Below, piece after piece: positions 9,274 through 20,316 of a stretch of 64,000 nt of DNA. Source of the DNA: Candidatus Dechloromonas phosphorivorans. Its GTDB lineage: Bacteria; Pseudomonadota; Gammaproteobacteria; Burkholderiales; Rhodocyclaceae. How positions within the stretch are numbered: the first letter of the stretch is position 1; every line of letters begins with the position of its first letter. A program made the translations under genes and the position numbers. Location: the NCBI GenBank assembly GCA_016709495.1, contig JADJMS010000014.1, positions 1 through 64,000 on the forward strand. Reading direction: 5' to 3'. Below the pieces are notes generated by a model. It had not been told where the DNA came from, made no database searches, and saw only the letters and a program-made list of their open reading frames with translations.

Positions 9274-9301
9274 CGGGCGGCCGTAAGGCCGCCTTTTTTT
9301 A
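9274..9301 (+). terminator. Terminator after gltA
   Basis: GGCGGCC-GTAA-GGCCGCC followed by seven or more T. It begins 12 bases after the gltA stop and separates gltA from sucA. Confidence 0.92.
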
Positions 9302-9368
9302 CAATGTTTTTTTTGCTGCACTGCACTACGCAGCTGATGAGAATGAAAATACCCTCAAGGGGATGCCT

Positions 9369-12110
<2,742 letters not shown>

Positions 12111-12134
12111 TAACTACAGCAGAGTGGAGTCACT

Positions 12135-13355
12135 ATGAGCATTATCGAAGTTCAAGTTCCCCAGCTGTCCGAGTCCGTTGCCGAAGGCACGCTGGCTTCC
12201 TGGAAAAAGAAAATCGGCGAAGCCGTTGCTCGCGATGAAATCCTGATCGATATCGAAACCGACAAAGTCGTTCTGGAAGTCCCGTCGCCGGGCGCTGGCG
12301 TGCTGGTCGAGATCGTCAAGGGCGATGGTGAAACCGTTGTCTCTGGCGAGCTGATTGCCCGCATTGATACCGAAGCCAAGGCAGGTGCTGCTGCACCTGC
12401 CGCTGAGGCACCAAAAGCTGCTGCTGCCGCTCCGGCGCCGTCTGCCGCTGCCCCGGCTGGTACGGCCAGCCCGTCTGCCCGCAAGATCCTTGACGAAAAG
12501 GGTGTTGCTGCGGCTGACGTCGCCGGTTCTGGCCGTGGTGGTCGTGTCACCAAGGAAGATGCTGTTGCTGCTGCGCCGAAGTCTGGCCCGGTTGCTGCAC
12601 CTGCTGCTGCCAAGGCTGCCCTGCCGACGCCGCCGGTTACCGTTGCACTTGGCGACCGTACCGAACAGCGCGTGCCGATGTCCCGTCTGCGTGCTCGTAT
12701 CGCCGAGCGTCTGCTGCAATCGCAGCAAACCAATGCCATTCTGACCACGTTCAACGAAGTGAACATGGGTCCGATGATGGCGCTGCGCAAGCAGTACGGC
12801 GAGAAGTTCGAGAAGGCGCATGGCGTCCGTCTTGGCTTCATGGGTTTCTTCGTCAAGGCTGCCTGTGCTGCCCTGCAGAAATTCCCGGTTCTCAACGCTT
12901 CCGTTGATGGCAACGACATCGTCTACCACGGCTTCATCGACATCGGTATCGCTGTTGGTTCGCCGCGTGGTCTGGTTGTGCCGATCATCCGCAATGCAGA
13001 TCAGCTCAGCATCGCTGAAATCGAGAAGAAGATTGCTGAATTTGGCGCCAAGGCCAAGGACGGCAAGCTGACCATCGAAGAGCTGACCGGTGGCACCTTC
13101 TCCATCTCCAACGGCGGCATCTTCGGTTCCATGATGTCCACCCCGATCATCAACCCGCCGCAATCCGCGATCCTCGGCATTCATGCCACCAAGGACCGTG
13201 CGATGGTTGAAAACGGTCAAGTCGTTGTGCGTCCGATGAACTATCTGGCCATGTCCTACGATCACCGCATCATCGACGGCCGCGAAGCCGTCCTCGGTCT
13301 GGTGACCATGAAGGAAGCGCTGGAAGATCCTTCACGCCTGCTGCTCGGCGTCTAA
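12135..13355 (+). CDS. sucB: Dihydrolipoamide succinyltransferase (E2)
   Basis: A 406-residue E2 core protein of the 2-oxoglutarate dehydrogenase complex. Residues 1-77 are one lipoyl domain with the lipoylated Lys in IETDKVVLEV. An Ala/Pro-rich linker follows, then the peripheral-subunit-binding domain (SPSARKILDEKGV to GRGGRVTKEDA) and the catalytic domain from about 175, ending with the active-site SYDHRIIDGREAV. A GGAGT site precedes ATG 12135, 24 bases after sucA, so the two form an operon. Intact. Confidence 0.96.
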   Translation: MSIIEVQVPQLSESVAEGTLASWKKKIGEAVARDEILIDIETDKVVLEVPSPGAGVLVEIVKGDGETVVSGELIARIDTEAKAGAAAPAAEAPKAAAAAPAPSAAAPAGTASPSARKILDEKGVAAADVAGSGRGGRVTKEDAVAAAPKSGPVAAPAAAKAALPTPPVTVALGDRTEQRVPMSRLRARIAERLLQSQQTNAILTTFNEVNMGPMMALRKQYGEKFEKAHGVRLGFMGFFVKAACAALQKFPVLNASVDGNDIVYHGFIDIGIAVGSPRGLVVPIIRNADQLSIAEIEKKIAEFGAKAKDGKLTIEELTGGTFSISNGGIFGSMMSTPIINPPQSAILGIHATKDRAMVENGQVVVRPMNYLAMSYDHRIIDGREAVLGLVTMKEALEDPSRLLLGV

Positions 13356-13367
13356 GCGACGTTTGTC

Positions 13368-13403
13368 CGGCGCCAGTGTCCCGAAATGGGCGCTGGCGCT
13401 TTT
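13368..13403 (+). terminator. Stem-loop between sucB and lpd
   Basis: GCGCCAG and CTGGCGC pair around a loop of about 15 bases that itself can pair partly (TCCCGAAATGGG), followed by TTTT. It may trim or attenuate the transcript between sucB and lpd, since lpd starts only 30 bases later. The T-run is short, so full termination is doubtful. Confidence 0.5.
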
Positions 13404-13431
13404 GCACATCTGAATTCTGAAAGGTTTACAC

Positions 13432-14856
13432 ATGTCCCAGCAATTTGACGTGCTCGTTATCGGTGGCGGCCCTGGCGGCTACATCGCAGCCATTCGCGCT
13501 TCCCAACTGGGTTTCACCGCCGCTTGCGCCGAATCCAATCCGTATGCTGACCCGAAGGGTGAGCCGCGTCTCGGCGGTACCTGCCTGAACGTTGGCTGTA
13601 TTCCGTCCAAGGCGCTGCTGCACACCTCGCACCTGTTTGAAGAAGCTGGTCACAGCTTTGAGTCGCAGGGTATCAAGGTTGGCAAGGCCACCATTGACGT
13701 CCCGACCATGAAGGCACGCAAGGATGGCGTGGTCAATCAACTGACCTGCGGCATCAAGATGCTGCTGAAAAAGAACAAGGTCACCTTCCTGGCAGGCCAC
13801 GGTTCCTTCGTCGGCAAGGAAGGCGATTTCTGGAAGGTCAATGTTGGTGCCGAGGAAGTGCTGGCCAAGCAGGTTATCGTCGCCACCGGCTCCAAGGCCC
13901 GTCACCTGCCGAACCTGCCGGTCGACCAGAAGATCGTCATGGACAACGAAGGTGCGCTGAATCAGGAATCCGTGCCGAAGAAGCTGGCCATCATTGGTGC
14001 TGGCGTTATCGGTCTGGAAATGGGTTCGGTCTGGCGTCGCGTCGGTTCTGAAGTCACAGTCCTCGAAGCCATGCCTGACTTCCTGGCAGCGGCTGATGTC
14101 GATATGGCCAAGGAAGCCTACAAGCTGTTCACCAAGCAGGGTCTGAACATCCAGATGGGTGTCAAGATCGGTGACATCAAGGCGACCAAGAAATCGGTTT
14201 CCATCGCCTATACCGACAAGGATGGCAAGGAACAGAAGCTGGATGCCGATCGCCTGATCGTCTCCATCGGCCGCGTGCCGAATACGGATGGCCTGAATGC
14301 CGAAGGTGTTGGCCTCAAGCTGGATGCACGCGGCATGGTTGAAGTTGATGGCCACTGCAAGACCAATCTGCCGGGCGTCTGGGCTATCGGCGACGTGGTT
14401 CGTGGCCCGATGCTGGCCCACAAGGCGCATGAAGAAGGCGTCATGGTTGCCGAGCTGATGGCTGGCCAGGCGGGTCACTGCAATTTCGACACCATTCCCT
14501 GGGTCATCTACACCTCGCCGGAAATCGCCTGGGTCGGCAAGACCGAGCAGCAGCTCAAGGCCGATGGCGTGGCCTACAAGGTTGGCAAGGTTCCGTTCCT
14601 GGCCAACGGCCGGGCGCTGGGCATGGGCGATCCTTCAGGTTTCGTCAAGATGCTGGCCTGCAAGGAAACGGACCGTATCCTTGGCGTGCACATCATTGGC
14701 GCCAATGCCTCAGAAATCATTGCCGAAGCAGTAGTAGCGATGGAGTTTGGTGGTGCTTCCGAAGACTTGGCCCGTATCTGTCATGCTCACCCGACCCTGT
14801 CGGAAACCGTGCATGAAGCGGCTCTGGCCTGCGACAAGCGTACGCTGAACTTCTAA
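13432..14856 (+). CDS. lpd: Dihydrolipoamide dehydrogenase (E3)
   Basis: A 474-residue flavoprotein disulfide reductase that reoxidises lipoyl groups of the E2 and passes electrons to NAD. FAD motif VIGGGPGGYIAAIRA at the N-terminus, redox-active cysteines in GGTCLNVGCIPSKALLH, NAD motif IIGAGVIGLEMGSVW near residue 185, and the catalytic His-Glu pair in HAHPTLSETVHEA at the C-terminus. ATG 13432 follows GAAAGG. It completes the sucAB-lpd unit and ends at a strong terminator. Confidence 0.96.
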   Translation: MSQQFDVLVIGGGPGGYIAAIRASQLGFTAACAESNPYADPKGEPRLGGTCLNVGCIPSKALLHTSHLFEEAGHSFESQGIKVGKATIDVPTMKARKDGVVNQLTCGIKMLLKKNKVTFLAGHGSFVGKEGDFWKVNVGAEEVLAKQVIVATGSKARHLPNLPVDQKIVMDNEGALNQESVPKKLAIIGAGVIGLEMGSVWRRVGSEVTVLEAMPDFLAAADVDMAKEAYKLFTKQGLNIQMGVKIGDIKATKKSVSIAYTDKDGKEQKLDADRLIVSIGRVPNTDGLNAEGVGLKLDARGMVEVDGHCKTNLPGVWAIGDVVRGPMLAHKAHEEGVMVAELMAGQAGHCNFDTIPWVIYTSPEIAWVGKTEQQLKADGVAYKVGKVPFLANGRALGMGDPSGFVKMLACKETDRILGVHIIGANASEIIAEAVVAMEFGGASEDLARICHAHPTLSETVHEAALACDKRTLNF

Positions 14857-14877
14857 TCAGTAAGTCAGCTGTTCCAG

Positions 14878-14909
14878 GGCGGGTTGCGGAAACGCACCCG
14901 CCTTTTTCT
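14878..14909 (+). terminator. Terminator after lpd
   Basis: GGCGGGTTGCG-GAAA-CGCACCCGCC with one bulge-free long stem and a T-rich tail. It starts about 20 bases after the lpd stop and closes the TCA block. Confidence 0.92.
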
Positions 14910-14948
14910 TTGGCTAGAATACGGATACCCTCTTCACAGAATCAACAA

Positions 14949-16067
14949 ATGCCCCACAAAAAATTACAAGTCTCCGCCAACGGCATGCTGGAAGCTTACG
15001 AGGCCTTGCTGACGATGCGTGGTTACATAGCAGATGCCGCGCAGTTGACTGCGGCCAGTGCTTTGCAAAATCTCTATACCAGCCTGTTGTATTTCAAGGT
15101 TGATCGCAGCAGCACGTTCAAACGTTTGCTGGCACCGCCCAAGCCGCCGCAAGGGATTTATTTTTGGGGCGGTGTCGGGCGCGGCAAGAGTTTTTTGATG
15201 GATTGTTTTTACGAGTCGGTGCCATATCGCCGAAAAAAACGTCTCCATTTCCACGCCTTCATGCAGCAGATACATCGTGATCTCGATAAGTACAAAGGCG
15301 AGTCTGACCCGATTTCGAAGGTGGCCGAACAGATTGCACGCGAAGTTCGCCTGCTCTGTTTTGACGAGTTTCACGTTTCGGATATTGCCGATGCAATGAT
15401 CCTCGGTCGCCTGCTCGATGGTCTGTTTGCCAAAGGGGTCATTCTGGTGATGACCTCGAACTACCCGCCAAGCATGCTTTATCCGAACGGTTTGCATCGC
15501 GATAGCTTCCTGCCGACGATTGCGTTGTTACAGAAGCATCTTGATGTGTTTGAAGTCGAAGCCGGTGTCGATTACCGCTTGCGGGCGCTGGAGCAGGTCG
15601 AGATTTATCACTATCCGGCTGATGCGGCTGCCGAGAAAAAAATGCTCGATTACTTCCGCATGGTGGCGGGTGGTGAAGGCAAGAAGGGTGGTTCGATTGA
15701 GGTGCTGGACCGGCAGATTGAAACGCTGCGGCGCGGCAATGGTGTGATCTGGTTTGACTTCAAAACCTTGTGTGGCGGTCCGCGCTCGCAGAACGACTAT
15801 CTGGAAATTGCTCGCAGTTATCACACGGTGCTGCTCTCACACATTCCCAAGATGACGGCCAATCAAGCCTCCGAAGCACGGCGCTTTACCTGGTTGATCG
15901 ACGTTTTTTACGATCACAAGGTCAAACTGATTTCGACTGCCGATTGTCCGCCTGAGGAGCTTTACACGGAAGGCACGCAAGCCAGCGAATTTGCCCGCCC
16001 AGTCAGCCGCCTGACCGAAATGCACTCCAAGGAATATCTTGCGCTGCCGCACATCGTCGCGCTTTGA
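14949..16067 (+). CDS. zapE: Cell division ATPase ZapE (AFG1-like)
   Basis: A 372-residue AAA-type ATPase of the AFG1/ZapE family. Walker A is GGVGRGKS, Walker B LLCFDEF, followed by the family block SDIADAMILGRLLDGLF and the sensor TSNYPP. The C-terminal RRFTWLIDVFYDHKVKLI is also characteristic. In Escherichia coli ZapE associates with the Z ring; in mitochondria the relative AFG1 handles respiratory-complex proteins, which fits the position after TCA genes. The start ATG 14949 is chosen because the family begins close to this residue; an in-frame extension to 14910 overlaps the preceding terminator. Frame intact. Confidence 0.9.
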   Translation: MPHKKLQVSANGMLEAYEALLTMRGYIADAAQLTAASALQNLYTSLLYFKVDRSSTFKRLLAPPKPPQGIYFWGGVGRGKSFLMDCFYESVPYRRKKRLHFHAFMQQIHRDLDKYKGESDPISKVAEQIAREVRLLCFDEFHVSDIADAMILGRLLDGLFAKGVILVMTSNYPPSMLYPNGLHRDSFLPTIALLQKHLDVFEVEAGVDYRLRALEQVEIYHYPADAAAEKKMLDYFRMVAGGEGKKGGSIEVLDRQIETLRRGNGVIWFDFKTLCGGPRSQNDYLEIARSYHTVLLSHIPKMTANQASEARRFTWLIDVFYDHKVKLISTADCPPEELYTEGTQASEFARPVSRLTEMHSKEYLALPHIVAL

Positions 16068-16076
16068 GGTGATGCC

Positions 16077-16880
16077 ATGAAAATGCTGCTCAAAACGCTG
16101 TTGACCGTAACAGTTGCTCTGTGGATCAGTTTTGCCAGTGCGCAGCAGATGGAAGTCATCGAACTGCGGAGCAAAAGCGTCGAGCAGGTGCTACCGGTGC
16201 TGCAGCCGCTGGTTGAACCGGGCGGCACTTTGAGCGGGATGAACAATCAGCTGTTCTTGCGCGCTTCAGCACGAAATCGGGCGGAGATCAAAAAGGCGTT
16301 GGCGGCAATCGATAAACCAACGCGCCGGCTGATCATACGCACCAGCCAGAATCGTGAAACCGAGAACAATTCGCAAGGTGCCGAGGCGAGTGGTCAAGTC
16401 GTGCTCGGCAGTTCACGCCACGCCAACGCTCAGGCGCAGGTCTGGAATACCAAGAGCGTGCGCGGCGAAAGTGCCGGACAAATGGTGCAGACTGTTGATG
16501 GCGGCCAAGCGTTCATCCAGGTTGGTCGTTCGCTGGCGATACCGATGCGGCAGGTGGCGATAGGGCCGGGCGGGGCGATTATCAATGAATTGGTGGTTTA
16601 CAAGGATGTTGGCAGTGGGTTTTACGCAGTGCCACACCTCAATGGACAACGCGTCACGATTGAGATCAGTCAGCAGGCGGACAGCGTTGCCAGCTACAGA
16701 AGCGGTACTATCAACACCCAGCGTTTATCGACCACGGTTTCTGGTCAATTGGGCGAATGGATCGCGCTGGGTGGTGGCGGTCGTCAGGCAACCGGCAATC
16801 AGAACGGCGCGTTTAGTGTTTCATCGAGTGATGCACGCGATAATCGCTCAATCTGGTTAATGGTAGAGGAAGTTGAGTGA
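16077..16880 (+). CDS. Secreted protein with secretin N-domain-like region
   Basis: A 267-residue exported protein. Residues 1-22 are a signal peptide ending FASAQQ. The next stretch, MEVIELRSKSVEQVLPVLQPLVEPGGTLSG to KKALAAIDKPTRRLIIRTSQ, has the pattern of the N-domains (NolW-type) that precede secretin pores. The rest is Gly/Ser-rich and lacks an outer-membrane secretin core, so it is not a channel. It begins nine bases after zapE, with GAGGTG ahead of the ATG. Function is unknown; a periplasmic or outer-membrane-associated role is inferred. The stop overlaps the next gene. Confidence 0.75.
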   Translation: MKMLLKTLLTVTVALWISFASAQQMEVIELRSKSVEQVLPVLQPLVEPGGTLSGMNNQLFLRASARNRAEIKKALAAIDKPTRRLIIRTSQNRETENNSQGAEASGQVVLGSSRHANAQAQVWNTKSVRGESAGQMVQTVDGGQAFIQVGRSLAIPMRQVAIGPGGAIINELVVYKDVGSGFYAVPHLNGQRVTIEISQQADSVASYRSGTINTQRLSTTVSGQLGEWIALGGGGRQATGNQNGAFSVSSSDARDNRSIWLMVEEVE

Positions 16881-17114
16881 ATCAATTGAAGCGTCATTTC
16901 GGGCAGAAAGCCGCGTTTGTTTCGGCGATTGTTTGTGTCGCACTTTCATTGCCGATGTTTGGTATTTTTGTCTGGTTGCTCAATGAGCGCGGCATGAACG
17001 ATACGTGGACGCCGAGTGCGCTAACCACGGGTTTTTCTTTCTTTTTGCGCTGTCGTGCTTTATGTCTTGAGCCGCCCGCAGCCACCGTTGCCAGCGCAAG
17101 ATGTTATCCCCTAG
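16877..17114 (+). CDS. Small two-helix membrane protein (frameshifted)
   Basis: Starts with GTG overlapping the previous stop by four bases. The first 44 residues contain a strong membrane helix (AAFVSAIVCVALSLPMFGIFVWLL). A one-base shift in the T-rich stretch near 17035-17045 then opens a frame giving a second helix and the tail FAVVLYVLSRPQPPLPAQDVIP with a TAG at 17112-17114. The uncorrected frame runs to 17146 with an unnatural Cys-rich tail. No family recognised. Coupling to the secretin-like gene suggests both act in the envelope. Confidence 0.55.
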
Positions 17115-17166
17115 GGGACTTCTTGCAGGGCGCGGTCGACAGCTAAAAACGGCTGAATTTTGAAAT

Positions 17167-17197
17167 AAAAAACCCGGCGTCAAAGCCGGGTTTTACA
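17167..17197. terminator. Bidirectional terminator between zapE group and metY
   Basis: AAAACCCGGC-GTCAAA-GCCGGGTTTT, with A-rich and T-rich flanks, lies between convergent units. It can stop the plus-strand zapE group and the minus-strand metY gene. Confidence 0.9.
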
Positions 17198-17214
17198 TTG
17201 TGCTACGCCAAAAA

Positions 17215-18486
17215 TCAGGCAGCGTTCAGAGCCTGATCCAAGTCAGCGAGGATGTCGTCAATATGCTCGATGCCGACCGACAAGCGAATCATGTCTTCGG
17301 ACACGCCAGCCTTGGCCATTTCGGCCGGCGACAACTGACGGTGCGTGGTCGATGCCGGGTGGCAGGCCAGCGTTTTGCAATCGCCGATATTGACCAAACG
17401 GGTGATCAGTTGCAACGCATCCTGGAACTTGCCGCCGCCAACGCTGCCGCCCTTGACGCCAAAATTGAGAATGCCGGAAGCACGGCCGCCCATGTATTTC
17501 TGAACCAGCGCGTAATCCTTGTGATCCGGCAGGCCGGCGTAATTGACCCAGCTAACCTTGGCGTGACCCTTCAGGAAGTTGGCAATCTTCAGCGTGTTTT
17601 CGCAAATGCGATCCATGCGCAGCGCCAGCGTTTCGATGCCTTGCAGGATCAGGAAAGCGTTGAACGGCGAGATGGCGGCACCCATGTTGCGCAATGGCAC
17701 GACACGAGCGCGGCCAATGTAGGCAGCGGGGCCGAGGGCTTCGGTATAAACCACGCCGTGATAGGAAACATCCGGCTCGTTGAGGCGCTTGAACTTGGCC
17801 TTGTGCTCCGCCCAGGGGAACTTGCCGCTATCGACGATGATGCCGCCAAGGCTGTTGCCGTGCCCGCCGAGGTATTTGGTCAAGGAGTGCACCACGATGT
17901 CGGCGCCATGCTCGAACGGGCGGCAGAGGTAGGGCGAGGGCACGGTGTTGTCGACGATGACCGGCACGCCATGCTTGTGGGCGACTTCAGCCAGCTTCTC
18001 GAAGTCGGTGACATTGCCCAGCGGGTTGCCGACGGATTCACAGAAGACGGCCTTGGTCTTGCTGTCGATCAGCTTCTCGAAGGCTACCGGATCATTGAAG
18101 TCGGCAAAACGGACATCAATCCCGTACTGCGGCAAGGTGTGCGCGAACAGGTTGTAGGTGCCGCCATAGAGCGTGCTCGACGAAATGATGTTGTCGCCGG
18201 ATTCGGCAATCGTCTGGATCGCCGCGGTGATCGCTGCCATGCCTGAGGCAAAAGCCAACGCAGCAATGCCGCCTTCCATTGCCGCCACGCGCTTTTCCAG
18301 CACGTCCTGCGTCGGGTTCATGATGCGCGTGTAGATGTTGCCGGCAACCTTCAAATCGAACAGATCGGCACCATGCTGGGTGCTGTCGAAGGCGTAGGAA
18401 GTGGTCTGGTAAATCGGCACCGCCACGGCCTTGGTGGTCGGGTCGGGTGAATAGCCGCCATGGACGGCAAGGGTTTCAATCTTCAT
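17215..18486 (-). CDS. metY: O-acetylhomoserine sulfhydrylase
   Basis: A 423-residue Cys/Met-metabolism PLP enzyme. Typical blocks are ETLAVHGGYSPDPTT, the PLP-phosphate region YTRIMNPTQDVLEKR, and the Schiff-base Lys in HSLTKYLGGHG. The long C-terminal part (SWVNYAGLPDHKDYALVQKY, CHPASTTHRQL) matches O-acetylhomoserine aminocarboxypropyltransferase, which makes homocysteine or methionine precursors from O-acetylhomoserine and sulfide. It is longer than cystathionine gamma-synthase, which argues for MetY. Single-gene unit; 240 bp of AT-rich DNA lies upstream with no recognised riboswitch. Confidence 0.92.
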   Translation of the reverse strand: MKIETLAVHGGYSPDPTTKAVAVPIYQTTSYAFDSTQHGADLFDLKVAGNIYTRIMNPTQDVLEKRVAAMEGGIAALAFASGMAAITAAIQTIAESGDNIISSSTLYGGTYNLFAHTLPQYGIDVRFADFNDPVAFEKLIDSKTKAVFCESVGNPLGNVTDFEKLAEVAHKHGVPVIVDNTVPSPYLCRPFEHGADIVVHSLTKYLGGHGNSLGGIIVDSGKFPWAEHKAKFKRLNEPDVSYHGVVYTEALGPAAYIGRARVVPLRNMGAAISPFNAFLILQGIETLALRMDRICENTLKIANFLKGHAKVSWVNYAGLPDHKDYALVQKYMGGRASGILNFGVKGGSVGGGKFQDALQLITRLVNIGDCKTLACHPASTTHRQLSPAEMAKAGVSEDMIRLSVGIEHIDDILADLDQALNAA

Positions 18487-18726
18487 GCGTGTCTCTCTTG
18501 TTTTGTGGTGGTGAAAAAATGCAGTTTATCGGGAGTTGTCCAAAACTGGTTTGGCTATGAGTGTAACGATAAATTCTTCAACGTACATCAAATGTTGATT
18601 TACCAGCTAGCTTGGATATTGTGAAGAATATCAAAATCATATTAATTCTGGTAAGTTTAATTGATGGTGTGGTTAAACTATGTGGTTTAGTTTGTATTAA
18701 TTTTGAATTAACTGGTTAGGTTTGTT

Positions 18727-19505
18727 TTAAAGTGAATTTATGATTTCGCTCTTCTTTTTATCATATTCGGTGCGTGTAATGGCTCCAGATTCAAGCAGTT
18801 CTTTGATTTTTAATAATCGCGTTTTTTCTGATAAAGCTATTCCTGAAGAATCATTGTTTTGTATTTGAATAATTTCAGATTTATTGGAATTAATTGGTTT
18901 GGACGTGCTGGCTGGCATCAATGAGCGAACAATGTCAGTGTTAGACAAAAGCTCTGTTAAAGCATGCCGCCCTCCATTTAAAGGTGAACTAAATGTTTGA
19001 GGGCTTCCGTTAATAGTCACGGTTGCTAATATTTTCCTGCATTATTGTAGGTGTCTCCTGTTATTTTATAAGTGAATCCTGTGGATTTTCCATAAGTGTC
19101 ACTTGTCCACTCATTTATTGTAATGACAAGTAAGCTTTCAGTGGGTGAGTTGGACTTTAACGCTCCTCTGGCTGCAGTTTCTAGTGCTGCGGCTTCAATG
19201 CCTGCATTGCTATACCCATTAACAACAGCTTTCAATATCCTCAGATAATGGCTTTGAACTCTCGGTTACGATATCAAAAGGAATGCCATATGCACTTCTG
19301 ACTGCACCTAAATAGGATTTGTCCTTTTTTCCAGATATCACATAAGGTCTTTCATCTAGTACCATTATTTTAAGGTGTTGCTTGGTGTAAGAGTTGATCG
19401 CAGGCCAAGCATTGCTAATGTTTTCTGTATGATTTTGAGCAAATGCACTGAAACCGATTAGATGCATTGTAATAAATAAATACTTAATAAGTGTATTATT
19501 CTTCA
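18727..19505 (-). CDS. Exported SHOCT-domain protein, AT-rich (two frameshifts)
   Basis: Three pieces join into one protein of about 257 residues. It begins MKNNTLIKYLFITMHLIGFSAFA, a signal peptide. A middle region (SYTKQHLKIMVLDERPYVISG; AVVNGYSNAGIEAAALETAARGALKS; VITINEWTSDTYGKSTGFTYKI) is unassigned. The last 35 residues (KTRLLKIKELLESGAITRTEYDKKKSEII) are a clear SHOCT domain, a short oligomerisation-like tail common at protein ends. Shifts lie near 19235 and 19026; the latter is one missing A in a run. The base composition is strongly AT-rich compared with both neighbours, which suggests transfer. It overlaps the preceding lipoprotein gene by ten bases. The role is unknown. Confidence 0.65.
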
Positions 19506-20081
19506 TTTTTATTCCTATATGCTGCGGTTGCGCTATCAATCCATGAATCGATTCGTTTTGATCCTTTTGCAATTGCGTTGTAATTAATTTGAACTGGTGC
19601 TTCATTGTTTGATTTCAACATATACCAACCAACTTGAGTAGGTGAAAGCATATTTAGGTAAATAACGGCAGAATGGTTTTCGACAAGTACTCTGGCTTCT
19701 TTTAGTGGATAGTCTGCAATTTTTAAATCAACTTCTGTAAATGCTTTTGATTTTTTCAAAGCGCGACCGTTAAGTTGATAATCATTCTCCATGATCTGTC
19801 CTAAATAATCACTAGAGTCCTTGGGAAGGCTGGTTCCCCCTATTTTGTTTATTCCTAATGCCTCCGTTGTTGATTTGCTAGGAGAAATTACTATAATTTT
19901 AGCCACGATGCCGTTTTCTCGCACAGGTATTTCTTTGAGCGCCTCATCAAATGCTTTTGGTTTGAGCGGCTAACGCCTCTTTGGGGTCTGAATAAGCTTC
20001 GCCTCCATACCTAAATCTACCAGCACATCCATTAATAAAAAATATAGAAAAAATCAAAAATAGGATTGGTATGTTTTTCAT
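19496..20081 (-). CDS. Predicted lipoprotein, AT-rich (one frameshift)
   Basis: About 194 residues. It starts MKNIPILFLIFSIFFINGCAG at ATG 20081: a signal peptide with lipobox INGC, so it should be lipid-anchored. One extra A near 19958 breaks the frame between ALAAQTK and AFDEALKEIPV. The mature part holds IVAKIIVISPSK, VDLKIADYPLKEARVLVENHSAVIYLNMLSP and KGSKRIDSWIDSATAAYRNKNEE. I do not recognise the family. With the SHOCT gene it forms a two-gene unit of foreign-looking composition wedged between metY and mnmC. Confidence 0.6.
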
Positions 20082-20316
20082 TTTTTTGCTCACAGGTTTT
20101 TGAGGAAATTTTAATCTTTCAAATTATTGTCTGATTTGTCCCACGTGTAAATCAGACTAAAGGCATATGCTCAGATGAGGTTATGCTTCAAAGATTAGAT
20201 TCTGGTCGCTTAGTTTATGCTTCCCAACGGAAAGCGATTTCTGATCAACTTCACAGTTAGTTGTCTTTGAATTTCTTATTTGTATGTAAGTTTTGTATCC
20301 AGTTAGGACGGTGAGG

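Noticed and set aside
12114..13265. 383-codon minus-strand frame
   Set aside because: Antisense of sucB, reflecting its Ala-rich linker.
17200..18246. 348-codon open frame on the plus strand
   Set aside because: Antisense shadow of metY, favoured by high-GC codon structure; no ribosome site or family match.
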